Origin: Alphaproteobacteria bacterium
GTDB taxonomy: Bacteria > Pseudomonadota > Alphaproteobacteria > UBA8366 > GCA-2717185
NCBI GenBank assembly: GCA_012103325.1
Contig: WLWY01000002.1
Coordinates: 62,001-126,000 of the forward strand
DNA length: 64,000 nucleotides
Reading direction: 5' to 3'
The translations under genes and the position numbers were made by a program. The notes below the pieces were generated by a model. It saw only the letters and a list, made by a program, of their open reading frames with translations. It did no database searches and was not told the DNA's origin. Below, piece by piece: positions 50,553-60,024 of this stretch (its first letter is position 1; each line of letters opens with the position of its first letter).

Positions 50553-52421
50553 GTGCGAAATTCTAAAACGGTTCTTTTCGACAACAACCCTGGCCGCAAT
50601 GCGCAGACGATGGGCATCGCGCGGGAATTGGGCACGGATATTGAGCTGATCCATGAGCCGTCTGTCGGCGTGATCGGCAACAAAGGCGATTCCCAGTGCT
50701 ATCTCGGCGTTCAGCGGAAGGTCGAGACGATCCACGAGTGCCTGCGCCAGAAGATCGGCCACAACAGCGATCAGATGAGCATGCGGCTGGTGCAGCCGGA
50801 ATATACGGTCGCGACCTCGGACGGTATGCGCAACGGCACGCGGGAGATGCGGTATTCCCTGATTGGTCGCGAAGTGACCCATGACACGGTGTGCGAGCAT
50901 CTCAGCGCCAGTGGTCTGGAAGGCACCATCGCCGTTGTGGCTTGCGACAAGCCGCCGGTTGGCACCCTGGCCGCCATTCTGGAGCATGACCGCCCCGCGA
51001 TCATCATGTCGGACGGCCCCATTCGTCCGGGCGTTGATTCCGCCACGAGCGAGCCGATCGACATTATCACCGGCTTCCAGATGGCCGGGAACGATGACGA
51101 GGAGTTGAAAAAACGCATCGCGTGCGAAGCATGCCCAGGATATGGCAGTTGCGGCGGCATGTTCACCTACAACACGATGCAGACCTTCATCGCGGTCGTC
51201 GGCTTGGAGCCGCTCCATATGGTGTCGCCGCCGTCGGACGATGCGCGGCGCATGGAACAGTTCCCGGATGAACTCGTCACCTATTTGAATAAGATGATCG
51301 AGACGGATTTGACGCCGCGCAAAATCGTCAGCCGCGATTCCATCCGCAATGCGATGATCGTTGCCATGGCGGTCGGCGGTTCGACTAACGTTCTGCTGCA
51401 TGGCCCGGAGATTGCGCGTGCCGCCGGTTACGGCGATTTCGCCAAGGACATCATGTCGCCGGAGGAATTCAATCACCTGTCGCAATATGTCGTGCCGGTC
51501 CTCGTCGATGCGCGGCCGTTTGGCAATTATTCAATGGTCGATATCGACGAGAAAGGCGGCATGCAGGTTATCGTCAAGGAATTGCTCGACGCTGGTCTAT
51601 TGAATGGCGAGGCGATGACCTGCACCGGAGAAACCCTCGCGGAACAGATCGCACGTCTTGACCCGCCCGCGCCCGATGGCGACGTCATCTATACGGTCGA
51701 AAAGCCGTACAAGCCGACCGGCGGCCTGCGAGTGCTTGGCGGCAACCTTTCGCCGGAGTTCAGCGCAGTGTTGAAGCTGGCGGGCGTTGAAGGCGGGCTG
51801 GAAGACAATCTTTTCATCGGCAAAGCACGCATCTTCGACAGCGAAAGCGATCTGCTGCAGACACTGGAAAACACGCCGGACGTCTTCGAAAATCACGACA
51901 TGATCATCGTCCGCTATGAAGGCCCCAGCGGTGCGCCGGGCATGCCGGAAATGCTCGACTCCACGTCGCGGATCACGACGCTGTGCCGGGAGAAGGACAT
52001 CGTCGTCGGCTTGATGACGGATGCCCGCTTCTCCGGCGGTTCGGTCGGACTCGTGATTGGCCATGTTGGCCCGGAGGCTGCACTTGGCGGCCCAATCGCT
52101 TTCGTGGAAGATGGCGATGAAATCGTTGCCGATCTCAACAGCAACGAGTTGAATTGTACCGCGCTGTCCGATGCAGCAACCCTAAGCGCACGGAAGGGCG
52201 CCTGGGAAAAGGTCGTGGAAGCGAATGGCGGCATGCACCCGTCTATCGGTGACGCCGACACGCGCCTGCTGAACCGCATGCGCCGTTCCGCTGTCTCCGC
52301 CAATTACGGCGCCGGCATGCACCCCGACCGGATCTTGTACGTAAACGAGCCGCGCGAGCCAGCAAAGACGGGCTTCGTTCCCTCGAACAAGTATCGGGAA
52401 GGTTCCGGGAAGGCGTTTTAG
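50553..52421 (+). CDS. IlvD/Edd-family dehydratase
   Basis: A 622-residue [Fe-S] dehydratase. Cluster Cys candidates are C in GDSQCYLG, C in VACDKPPVGTLAAI and C in CPGYGSCGGMFTYNTM. The catalytic region contains YEGPSGAPGMPEMLDSTS and TDARFSGGSVGLVIGHVGPEAALGGPIAF. The family removes water from dihydroxy acids (DHAD) or sugar acids (phosphogluconate, xylonate, arabonate). The DKPPVG and CGGMFTYNTM variants differ from the DKNLPG and CGGMYTANTM consensus, so a sugar-acid or unusual substrate is likely. The start is GTG with GGAGAG ahead. It abuts AtuA (no gap), so it forms an operon with AtuA and DUF4387 genes. Confidence 0.86.
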   Translation: MRNSKTVLFDNNPGRNAQTMGIARELGTDIELIHEPSVGVIGNKGDSQCYLGVQRKVETIHECLRQKIGHNSDQMSMRLVQPEYTVATSDGMRNGTREMRYSLIGREVTHDTVCEHLSASGLEGTIAVVACDKPPVGTLAAILEHDRPAIIMSDGPIRPGVDSATSEPIDIITGFQMAGNDDEELKKRIACEACPGYGSCGGMFTYNTMQTFIAVVGLEPLHMVSPPSDDARRMEQFPDELVTYLNKMIETDLTPRKIVSRDSIRNAMIVAMAVGGSTNVLLHGPEIARAAGYGDFAKDIMSPEEFNHLSQYVVPVLVDARPFGNYSMVDIDEKGGMQVIVKELLDAGLLNGEAMTCTGETLAEQIARLDPPAPDGDVIYTVEKPYKPTGGLRVLGGNLSPEFSAVLKLAGVEGGLEDNLFIGKARIFDSESDLLQTLENTPDVFENHDMIIVRYEGPSGAPGMPEMLDSTSRITTLCREKDIVVGLMTDARFSGGSVGLVIGHVGPEAALGGPIAFVEDGDEIVADLNSNELNCTALSDAATLSARKGAWEKVVEANGGMHPSIGDADTRLLNRMRRSAVSANYGAGMHPDRILYVNEPREPAKTGFVPSNKYREGSGKAF

Positions 52422-53807
52422 ATGCAAAGCAATACCAGCAACCAAACCACACGCGTCCTCGTACCGACTGGGGCGCTTGGGATCAGCTTTGCCGCACCGG
52501 CGTTCGCGCGCGGTGTCGAATCCAAACCCGACGTTATTTGCGTCGATGGTGGGTCGACCGATAGCGGGCCCTATTATCTGGGTACGGGCACATCGAAATA
52601 TTCCCGCGCGGTGACGAAAGCCGAGTGGCGGGAGTTGATGATTGCGCGGGACAAGGCGCAGGTGCCGCTGGTGATTGGGACCTGTGGAACCTGTGGTGCT
52701 GACGCCAGCGTGGACTGGATGCTGTCGATTACGCGTGAGATTGCCGAAGAGCTAGGGCAGACGGTGAAGGTTGCGGCGTTATATTCGAGCCAGCCCATCG
52801 AGCGGGTTCAGGGCGCGCTGAAAGCAGGCCGGGTCACGCCGCTGGTACCCGCACCGGAGGTTTCGGAGGAAAGTCTGGCGGAATGCACCAACATCGTGGC
52901 GCTGGCCGGTGCAGAGCAGATCGGGGCGGCCCTGGATACGGGCGCCGACATCGTTCTTGCGGGACGTGCGACCGATACGGCGATCGTGTCGGCGTTGTCG
53001 CTGCGGCGCGGTGATCATGCGGGCGCGGCCTGGCACGGCGCAAAGATCGCGGAGTGCGGGGCGCTGTGTTCGACGGACCCGACGAGCGGCGTAATCCTGC
53101 TTGATATCGATCGGGAAGGGTTCACGGTTGAGCCGATGGCGGACGACGCCAATTGCACGCCGCATTCCGTCTCCGCCCACATGCTCTACGAAAATTCAGA
53201 TCCCTTTATTCTGTATGAACCCGGCGGGCACCTCGATGTCACGGAGGCAAAGTATGTTTCGCTCGATGCGCGGCGGGTCCGCGTCACCGGGTCGCAATGG
53301 GTGCCGTCGGACCGTTATACGGTGAAGCTTGAAGGCGCGCGGATCGGCGGCTATCAAACGACGATCATGGCGGTCCTGCGCGATGAACGGTACGTCGCCA
53401 ATGCGCGGGAATGGACGGAGAAGCTGCACCGCTTCGTATGCCGCGAAATCGAGTCCCGCATGCGGCTTGCGGCTGAGGACTACGATCTGGAGTTCCGGCT
53501 GATTGGCGTGGATTCGGTGCTGGGCGCGCTGGAAACCAAACCGTCGAACCCGGCGGAAGTCGGCGTGCTGGGCGTCATCACGGCGTCCTCGGCGGAAATT
53601 GCCAGCGAGATTGGCAAGCTCATCAACCCCTATGTGCTGCATTACCCGCTGACACGGGACGAGGAACTGCCGACTTTCGCGTTTCCCTATTCACCGGCAC
53701 AGTCGGAGCGGGGCGCGCTGTACGAGTTCTGCCTCAACCACGTCATGACCTTGGACGACCCGATGGAGGCCTTCCGGTTGGAGGTTGTTGAAGTCGGACA
53801 TGGCTAA
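52422..53807 (+). CDS. AtuA-like protein (DUF1446, acyclic terpene utilisation family)
   Basis: A 461-residue protein with the DUF1446 pattern: VLVPTGALGISFAAPAFARGVESKPDVICVDGGSTDSGPYYLG, VPLVIGTCGTCGADASVDWML, ADIVLAGRATDTAIVSALSLRRG, and PYSPAQSERGALYEFCLNHVM near the C-terminus. AtuA is part of the citronellol/geraniol catabolic gene set of pseudomonads, but its chemical role is unknown. Here no geranyl-CoA carboxylase genes are seen, so the terpene link is uncertain. It starts on the base after the dehydratase stop and overlaps the DUF4387 gene by 8 bp. Confidence 0.86.
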   Translation: MQSNTSNQTTRVLVPTGALGISFAAPAFARGVESKPDVICVDGGSTDSGPYYLGTGTSKYSRAVTKAEWRELMIARDKAQVPLVIGTCGTCGADASVDWMLSITREIAEELGQTVKVAALYSSQPIERVQGALKAGRVTPLVPAPEVSEESLAECTNIVALAGAEQIGAALDTGADIVLAGRATDTAIVSALSLRRGDHAGAAWHGAKIAECGALCSTDPTSGVILLDIDREGFTVEPMADDANCTPHSVSAHMLYENSDPFILYEPGGHLDVTEAKYVSLDARRVRVTGSQWVPSDRYTVKLEGARIGGYQTTIMAVLRDERYVANAREWTEKLHRFVCREIESRMRLAAEDYDLEFRLIGVDSVLGALETKPSNPAEVGVLGVITASSAEIASEIGKLINPYVLHYPLTRDEELPTFAFPYSPAQSERGALYEFCLNHVMTLDDPMEAFRLEVVEVGHG

Positions 53808-54108
53808 GGTTGGCGACACTGTCTTCAAGGTCCGCTCCAAGAATGCTGGGCCGTTCTGGGTGACCATCGATATTTTCTGCGGCGGCACGGATGCCTTCGA
53901 GACGATCGCGGGCCGTCTCACCAGCGAAGATGTGGCGCGGCTGTTCGATCAGCCGTCGCAGACGATAAAGCGTTTCGAGATCCCGGACCTCAACGTGGTG
54001 AAATTCAGCCTGCCGCGGCCGGTGGTACAAGGCGACCGTTTCGACCGGGATATGCACGGTGCACAATGGGCAGTGCTGTTGGCGGAGTACGATTTGGACG
54101 CGCGTTAA
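53800..54108 (+). CDS. DUF4387 protein (AtuA partner)
   Basis: A 102-residue protein with the DUF4387 pattern: VFKVRSKNAGPFWVTIDIFCGG, DVARLFDQPSQTIKRFEIPDLNVVKFSLPRPVVQG, MHGAQWAVLLAEY. The DUF is the C-terminal domain of some AtuA proteins; here it is a separate gene whose start overlaps the AtuA stop by 8 bp. Physical pairing of the two products is therefore very probable. It converges with the ATP-grasp gene, overlapping its stop by 4 bp. Confidence 0.85.
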   Translation: MAKVGDTVFKVRSKNAGPFWVTIDIFCGGTDAFETIAGRLTSEDVARLFDQPSQTIKRFEIPDLNVVKFSLPRPVVQGDRFDRDMHGAQWAVLLAEYDLDAR

Positions 54109-55391
54109 CCGGAGACGGAACGCTCCATCTTGCCGCCGGGCGTGGCGGTGCGGGTACCCGCGCTTTCCAACAGTTTGAGCCGCCGGCGCACCGTTAAGGC
54201 CAGAATGATGCTGGGCAACGGATCGCGCCAATCGAAATAGGCCCACGACCGCACTTTACGCAGCCGCTTCAGCAAGTCCCAGACTTCGCGCGTCAGGCTG
54301 ATATTCCGGCGGTTCTTCCAGAGGGAATAGGCGTAGGCTTCCAGCCAGATCCAGTTCACGCCGGCCGGATAGGTTTTTTGCGGCGGTAATTCCGTGTTGA
54401 CGCCGGTATAAATCCGATAGAGGGCCGTCGGCATGTCCAGCCCGATGGAGGTGGAAAGCCCGGTCGCCCGGACGAAGCGGCAATCGGCCTTGATGAACTT
54501 CAACCGGCTATCGATGGCGTCGCGCTTCAACTCCACCGTAATCGCACCGGTAAAGCGGGCGTGACGCACGAAACGCGTGGCAAGCTCGATGGCTTCGGGA
54601 TCGTGCATGCTCTCGCAATAGGCGTTTGCGCCGAGCTCGTAGGGATGTTTGAAATCGCCTTTGGCATATAGCTGTAATTTTAAGCGGCGTGCGCAATAGG
54701 CCACTACAGGTTCGTGGTTCTTGTCGACGATCATCGACACGCCGATACAACGGTCCGCAGTGCCCGGAACAACCTCTTCGATCAGCGGATACTCTCCGGT
54801 GCTCTCACGGATCGCCTCGCATTTCGCGCGCAGTGTCGCGGCGTCCGATCCGGCTTGTGCGACACGGCGCAAGGTTTGCGCATCCGCTGCGCCGGTGTCC
54901 CACATGCGGATTTTCAGCACGTAGGCGCGGTCTTCGAAATCGAGGTCAGCGAGAATTCGATCCAGTTCTTCCGCGTTCGATGGCCTGTAATGGTGCGGTA
55001 CTTCCAGGCCGGCTTCGCGCGCGATCCGGCAGGCTTCCACCTTGTCCATCAGGGGGCCGAGAATATCCCAGGGCGGTACCGTCACCGTGAAGGTTTTCGA
55101 CAGTGCCTCGTGATGCCGAGAGGCCATGATGAGATAGTGGTCGTTGGTCGGCACCAACAGCCCGCCTTCCGGTTTTCCGCGCCGGATAAGCATTTCCACT
55201 GCACGGCCGGGCTCTTCGTCCAGCAGCATGCGGTCGCGAACGTATCGCGACCCTTGCCACAACGCGGTTGGGGGTTCGTAATGATCGGCCAGATCGACGG
55301 GGATACCAGATCTGGCGAGCGATCGAAGGACTGCAGCGCTACGGGGATGCTCGGAGCCCAGGACAAGCGCGCGTGTTGTTGATGTGTTCAT
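54105..55391 (-). CDS. ATP-grasp protein (carboxylate-amine ligase type)
   Basis: A 428-residue protein. The N-terminal Rossmann-like domain (ALVLGSEHPRSAAVLRSLARSGIPVDLADHY) is followed by ATP-grasp features from about 110: DKVEACRIAREAGLEVPHHY, YVLKIRMWDTGAADAQT (ATP Lys), YPLIEEVVPGTADRCIGVSMIVD and FIKADCRFVRATGLSTSIGLDMPTALY. The layout matches carboxylate-amine ligases acting on lipid, cell-wall or peptide precursors. There is no signal peptide; a hydrophobic C-terminal stretch (PLPSIILALTVRRRLKLL) could bind the membrane. Stand-alone gene, divergent from the BVMO across an AT-rich 271-bp gap. Confidence 0.78.
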   Translation of the reverse strand: MNTSTTRALVLGSEHPRSAAVLRSLARSGIPVDLADHYEPPTALWQGSRYVRDRMLLDEEPGRAVEMLIRRGKPEGGLLVPTNDHYLIMASRHHEALSKTFTVTVPPWDILGPLMDKVEACRIAREAGLEVPHHYRPSNAEELDRILADLDFEDRAYVLKIRMWDTGAADAQTLRRVAQAGSDAATLRAKCEAIRESTGEYPLIEEVVPGTADRCIGVSMIVDKNHEPVVAYCARRLKLQLYAKGDFKHPYELGANAYCESMHDPEAIELATRFVRHARFTGAITVELKRDAIDSRLKFIKADCRFVRATGLSTSIGLDMPTALYRIYTGVNTELPPQKTYPAGVNWIWLEAYAYSLWKNRRNISLTREVWDLLKRLRKVRSWAYFDWRDPLPSIILALTVRRRLKLLESAGTRTATPGGKMERSVSG

Positions 55392-55438
55392 TTCGGTGCG
55401 TTCGCAAAGGTTTTAAAGAAACGCATGATCGGAATTCC

Positions 55439-55459
55439 ATAAATTAATTTATTTATAAT
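55439..55459. promoter_or_regulatory. 14-bp palindrome next to a perfect TATAAT box
   Basis: ATAAATTAATTTAT (55439-55452) is its own reverse complement and is followed by TATAAT at 55454-55459 on the plus strand. It sits in the divergent AT-rich gap between the ATP-grasp and BVMO genes. An operator overlapping a promoter is plausible, though no good -35 element is seen and the direction is not certain. Confidence 0.4.
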
Positions 55460-55662
55460 AGGTTATAGTTCGTTTTGGTGATTTTAGGACGGCAAGACGG
55501 GTTTGTATTGGAGACTCTAAGAAATACCGCCGACGGTTCGATACATTCATTTGGTGTATAAATTGAACTTAATGCCTCTGACCCGGTCTTTTGAGGACAA
55601 TCGATCTGGTATATCGTTTGGGCCTAAGGGGATAAGTCCCGTCGATTATATGTAGGGAACGT

Positions 55663-57306
55663 ATGTCAGATCAACACAGCCAATCGTCAGCCGTCGATGC
55701 CGTTATCGTCGGCGCCGGATTTTCCGGACTGTATCTTATGCACCGCCTGCGCGGTTTAGGGTTTTCGACCCGCGTATTCGAAGCCGGCACCGATGTTGGT
55801 GGAACCTGGTACTGGAACCGCTATCCGGGGGCGCGCTGCGATGTCGAGAGTATGCAGTACTCCTATTCCTTCTCTGAAGAGCTGCAGCAGGAGTGGGATT
55901 GGAGCGAGCGTTTCTCAGCCCAGCCGGAAATCCTGGAATACGCACAGCACGTCGCCGACCGCTTCGACTTGCGTCGGGATATAGATTTCGAGACAACCGT
56001 AACCGGCGCGCAGTTCGATGAAGCGCAGCGGCGCTGGAATGTCGAAACCGATAAGGGCGAACGGCTTTCCGCCCGGTTCTTCATCATGGCGACGGGCTGT
56101 ATTTCCACGGCACAAATTCCTGACTTCGAAGGATTGAGCGACTATCGCGGCGCGACCTACCACACCGGGCATTGGCCGCATGAAGGCGTCGATTTTACTG
56201 GCCAACGCATCGCCGTCATCGGCACCGGCTCGTCGGGTATTCAGGCGATTCCTGTCGTGGCGGAGCAGGCGGCTCACGTAACCGTCTTTCAGCGCACGCC
56301 GAATTATTCGCTTCCGTCGCAGAACGGGCCGATGACGGAAGACTATGCGCGATCCTGGAAAGATAACTATACCGCCCTTCGCGAGGAACAGCGCCATACT
56401 GCCAAGGGCAATATCCGCGAGCTCAACAATGAGTCCGCGTTGAAAGTGACGGAAGAACGGCGTGCCGAGATGTATCAGAAGCGCTGGGATATCGGTGGTG
56501 CTGCGTTCCTGTCCTCGTTCAACGATCTGCTTGTCGACCGCGACGCCAACGAAACGGCGGCGGAATTCGTCCGCGATCAGATCCGGTCCATCGTGAAGAA
56601 TCCTGCCATGGCCGAACTGCTGGCGGCCAAGGACTATCCCATCGGCACCAAACGCATCTGCATCGATAGCGGCTATTTCGAAACCTATAACCGCGACAAT
56701 GTCGAGCTCGTCGATATCAACGATACGCCAATCGAGCGAATGACGCCGGACGGCTTGAACACGAGCGGGCGCTCATTCGAATTCGACAGCATCGTTTTCG
56801 CGACGGGCTTCGACGCGATGACGGGCACACTGTACAAGGTCGACATCCAGGGACGGGACGGTGCGACACTACCCAGAAAATGGGCGGCGGGTCCGCGCAC
56901 CTATCTTGGCCTGATGACGAAAGACTTTCCGAACTTATTCATGATCACCGGGCCCGGCAGCCCTTCCGTCCTCAGCAACATGATGGTCTCGATCGAACAG
57001 CATGTCGATCTGGTAACCGATTGCATTGTCCACATGCGCGACAAAGATCTGGCGCTCATGGAGCCGACGTTGGAGGCCGAGGATTATTGGGTCGATCACG
57101 TCAACGAGGTTGCCCATACGACGCTCTTTCCGCTTGCCGCGTCCTGGTACATGGGCGCGAACATTCCCGGTAAGCCGCGTATCTTCATGCCCTATATCGG
57201 CGGCGTCGGCCGCTACCGGAAAATATGCAACGACGTGGTTGCCGACGATTACCGGGGATTCAGGTTCGAAGCGGATACAGCGCAAGCCGCTGCTGCCGCG
57301 GAGTAG
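55663..57306 (+). CDS. Baeyer-Villiger monooxygenase (FMO-type flavoprotein)
   Basis: A 547-residue class B flavoprotein monooxygenase. FAD motif VIVGAGFSGLYLMHRL, BVMO fingerprint YRGATYHTGHWPHEG (FxGxxxHxxxWP type, with Y for F), second Rossmann motif VIGTGSSGIQAIP for NADPH, and the conserved WYWNRYPGARCDVES and FVRDQIRSIV blocks. The reaction is NADPH- and O2-dependent insertion of oxygen next to a ketone, giving an ester or lactone, as in cyclohexanone or phenylacetone monooxygenases. It has its own promoter region; no esterase or lactonase gene sits next to it. Confidence 0.92.
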   Translation: MSDQHSQSSAVDAVIVGAGFSGLYLMHRLRGLGFSTRVFEAGTDVGGTWYWNRYPGARCDVESMQYSYSFSEELQQEWDWSERFSAQPEILEYAQHVADRFDLRRDIDFETTVTGAQFDEAQRRWNVETDKGERLSARFFIMATGCISTAQIPDFEGLSDYRGATYHTGHWPHEGVDFTGQRIAVIGTGSSGIQAIPVVAEQAAHVTVFQRTPNYSLPSQNGPMTEDYARSWKDNYTALREEQRHTAKGNIRELNNESALKVTEERRAEMYQKRWDIGGAAFLSSFNDLLVDRDANETAAEFVRDQIRSIVKNPAMAELLAAKDYPIGTKRICIDSGYFETYNRDNVELVDINDTPIERMTPDGLNTSGRSFEFDSIVFATGFDAMTGTLYKVDIQGRDGATLPRKWAAGPRTYLGLMTKDFPNLFMITGPGSPSVLSNMMVSIEQHVDLVTDCIVHMRDKDLALMEPTLEAEDYWVDHVNEVAHTTLFPLAASWYMGANIPGKPRIFMPYIGGVGRYRKICNDVVADDYRGFRFEADTAQAAAAAE

Positions 57307-57327
57307 GGGCCGCTCCCCTGGATCGTC

Positions 57328-59283
57328 CTACGCCTTGATGATTACAGGCGGCATGGGACAATCGAGAACACCGGAAAAGGCGCGCAACAGCTCGAGTTCG
57401 GCGTGGGAGGCCCGTTCGTCGTAACCGGCGCAAATGGCGCACGCCTTTAGCAATTCCACCTTCGCCCAAGGGGTCAGCTGTTCCAGCTTTTGCAGGGACC
57501 GGTCCAGGTTCGAGACAAGGATATCGGTGTTACCAATTAACTGAATATCCGCGATTTTCAGCGTGCTTGCCGCCGCTTGGAAAGCCTCCGTGCGTTCTTT
57601 TTGGTTTTGATGTCCGGCATAAGCCATGGCTGAAAGGAGAGTTGCCGTTTCTTCCTTCGCTTGGCGGGCATTCGCATAACGAGATTTTGGAGGCGCTGGC
57701 TTGAAAAAATGAGCGTCCAGGTGATTGAACAAGATCTTGCGCAAGGACCACTCGATCAAATCGACCTTGGCGTCCGTGTCGATTAGGGCATTCAAATTTT
57801 CTTTGAACGAGTTGTATTGATGAACTGACAATTGCTTGAGTGCCGGGATAACGATTTCGATCAATGGCAATCGGTATTTGATGTCGAGGGCTTCCATCTC
57901 CGGCAAGAGTTCCTCTGTGAGCGCAAAGATGCCGATATCGCCATGTTCTCTCAAATGCTTCAATTGTTGGGACCGCACCTCGGGTTCGGCGTTAAGCGCC
58001 AGGATATAAACCACGGCCCGGGCGGTATAAGCTTCATGGATTGCCTCATAAACACTGTTCGGCAGTTCCGATAACAATGTTTGAGCGTAGTTAATGGCCT
58101 CTGGGGACGGATTGCCGATTTGATCGATTGCCTGCATGCCCTTCGAACGGACGGTTTCCAAGATTGCGGCGCCAGCGGCAACGGCGGCCGCCTTCTTTGC
58201 GATATCCTCCCGCGCTAACGTTTCATTCCTGGTGTCGCCTTCGGTACCCCCTTGCCCGCGTGGCACATAGGATGTCCCAAAATTGCCGTCCCAATGCGGA
58301 TCGATGCGCCGGATACGTTCAGGCAGTGGCGGATGCGTGGCGGACAGGGACTCCAAAAAAACCGAAACGCCTTGCGCGAAAAAAGCATGGCTGATTTCGG
58401 GCGCGCCGGGATTTTCGACTTGCGAGCCGAATTGGCGGCGGCCAATTCTCTTCAACGCTCCTGCGATCCCGTCCGGGTTTCGCGTGAATTGAACCGCAGA
58501 TGCATCGGCAAGGAACTCGCGTTGCCGGCTGACGGCCGCCTTGATCAGGCTGCCGAAGAAGGTGCCAGCATAGCCGATGACCATCAAACCGAAGCCCAGC
58601 GCCATAATGCCGCCGGCAGATTTATTGTTGCGGCGGCTCGAGCGGGGAGAAGAACGCAATATATAGTACCCGATATTGCCGATGAGCAGGATGCCGTGCA
58701 GCACGCCCATCAAATGGATGTTAAGCCGCATATCACCATTCAGAATGTGGCTGAACTCGTGCGCGATGACACCTTGCAACTGATCGCGGTTTAACTGATC
58801 GATGGTGCCCTGCGTGACGCCGATAACAGCATCGCGCGGCGAAAAACCCGCTGCGAAAGCGTTAATTCCGGATTCATCCGCAAGCACATAAACCGGCGGG
58901 GCTGGCGTACCGGAGGCGATGGCCATTTCTTCCACGACGTTTACCAAAGTGCGCTGATTCATAACGCCGGTGTTCTGTGCGATCAGTTTCCCACCCATCA
59001 TCTCCGCAACGATTTTGCCGCCGCCCGACAGGGTCGTGATCTTGTAAAGGCTTCCCGCCAGAACCACAGCGCAGACTCCGGCGCTGACGATTACAAGTAT
59101 CTGCCAATCGATTTGTTGCAGTGAACTCCCGACGTTCTGTGACGGTTCGCCATCTATTAATCCGAAAACCACGATGACCAAAATGTTGGTCATGACGATC
59201 AAGGCGATTACGGCGAGGATGAAAAGGAAGACGAGTTGAAAGGTGCTCTTGCGGGCCTGGTCCTGCGATTCAAAGAAATCCAT
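57328..59283 (-). CDS. M48-family membrane metalloprotease with long C-terminal extension
   Basis: A 651-residue protein. Two N-terminal transmembrane segments (about 18-42 and 48-66), then GVIAHEFSHILNGD (zinc HEXXH), more hydrophobic segments (about 183-200 and 215-240), REFLADASAVQFTRNPDG with the third zinc ligand Glu, and SATHPPLPERIRRI. This is an HtpX-type membrane protease. After about residue 320 a C-terminal extension of roughly 330 residues follows, predicted as many helices (QQLKHLREHGDIGIFAL). It doubles the usual length. The gene follows LemA, with a 26-bp gap, a recurring pair in bacteria. Possible role in membrane protein quality control. Confidence 0.9.
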   Translation of the reverse strand: MDFFESQDQARKSTFQLVFLFILAVIALIVMTNILVIVVFGLIDGEPSQNVGSSLQQIDWQILVIVSAGVCAVVLAGSLYKITTLSGGGKIVAEMMGGKLIAQNTGVMNQRTLVNVVEEMAIASGTPAPPVYVLADESGINAFAAGFSPRDAVIGVTQGTIDQLNRDQLQGVIAHEFSHILNGDMRLNIHLMGVLHGILLIGNIGYYILRSSPRSSRRNNKSAGGIMALGFGLMVIGYAGTFFGSLIKAAVSRQREFLADASAVQFTRNPDGIAGALKRIGRRQFGSQVENPGAPEISHAFFAQGVSVFLESLSATHPPLPERIRRIDPHWDGNFGTSYVPRGQGGTEGDTRNETLAREDIAKKAAAVAAGAAILETVRSKGMQAIDQIGNPSPEAINYAQTLLSELPNSVYEAIHEAYTARAVVYILALNAEPEVRSQQLKHLREHGDIGIFALTEELLPEMEALDIKYRLPLIEIVIPALKQLSVHQYNSFKENLNALIDTDAKVDLIEWSLRKILFNHLDAHFFKPAPPKSRYANARQAKEETATLLSAMAYAGHQNQKERTEAFQAAASTLKIADIQLIGNTDILVSNLDRSLQKLEQLTPWAKVELLKACAICAGYDERASHAELELLRAFSGVLDCPMPPVIIKA

Positions 59284-59309
59284 TTCGAATTCCGCGTCGC
59301 AAACGGTTT

Positions 59310-59906
59310 CTAAAAGGACACTTTCGGCGCATCCTGAATAGCCTCGCTATCCTCGAACTCGAGGAACGGAATATCCGGCCCATGCCCGAACATGGGTGCA
59401 AAGAACACCGGCGGAAAACTCTGCTTGTAGGTGTTATAGGCCATGACCTGGTCGTTGAAGGCCTGACGGGAAAAGGCAATTCTATTTTCGGTGCTCGTAA
59501 GCTCTTCGCTCAACTGAATCATGTTTTCATTCGCCTTCAAGTCGGGATAGGCTTCCATCACCATATTGAAACTCGTCATCGCGCCGGCGAGCTTGCTCTC
59601 TGCGCCGATCAGGCTTTTCATCACATCGGCGTTGCCAGGATCGGCCGCGACGTCAGCGAGCAGGTTTGCCGCTGCGTTTCGCGCCGATATCACGGCGTCC
59701 AAGGTCTCGCGCTCGTGCGCCATATAGCCTTTGGCGGTCTCGACAAGGTTGGGGATAAGATCGTATCGCCGTTTCAACTGCACTTCGATCTGCGCAAAGG
59801 CGTTCTTGAAGCGGTTCTTGAGCGTTACAAACTTGTTGAAGATTGCGATTACATACAGAACGCTTAACGCAATAATGACCAAAATGACGATTAATGTGAT
59901 TTCCAT
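59310..59906 (-). CDS. lemA: LemA-family protein
   Basis: A 198-residue protein: an N-terminal transmembrane helix (ITLIVILVIIALSVLYVIAIFNKFV), then NRFKNAFAQIEVQLKRRYDLIPNLVETAKGYMAHERETL, the LemA signature, and SEELTSTENRIAFSRQAFNDQVMAYNTYKQSFP. LemA is a helical-bundle membrane protein of unclear role that is often encoded with M48 peptidases. ATG 59906 has ACAGGAAAAA ahead; the longer reading from 60035 lacks support. First gene of the pair with the M48 protease. Confidence 0.92.
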   Translation of the reverse strand: MEITLIVILVIIALSVLYVIAIFNKFVTLKNRFKNAFAQIEVQLKRRYDLIPNLVETAKGYMAHERETLDAVISARNAAANLLADVAADPGNADVMKSLIGAESKLAGAMTSFNMVMEAYPDLKANENMIQLSEELTSTENRIAFSRQAFNDQVMAYNTYKQSFPPVFFAPMFGHGPDIPFLEFEDSEAIQDAPKVSF

Positions 59907-60024
59907 TTTTCCTGTCTTTTCTCGAAAAGAACGCAGAAGCGGAAAAGTAGATAGGGTTCGCCGTTTATAGCAAGACGAAATAGTCCATTGCGTGTATTTG
60001 GCCGTTGATACGCGGATTAAGACG

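Noticed and set aside
50553..52421. Naming the dehydratase IlvD for branched-chain amino acid synthesis
   Set aside because: Motif variants and linkage to AtuA/DUF4387 argue against the biosynthetic enzyme; family level is all that is supported.
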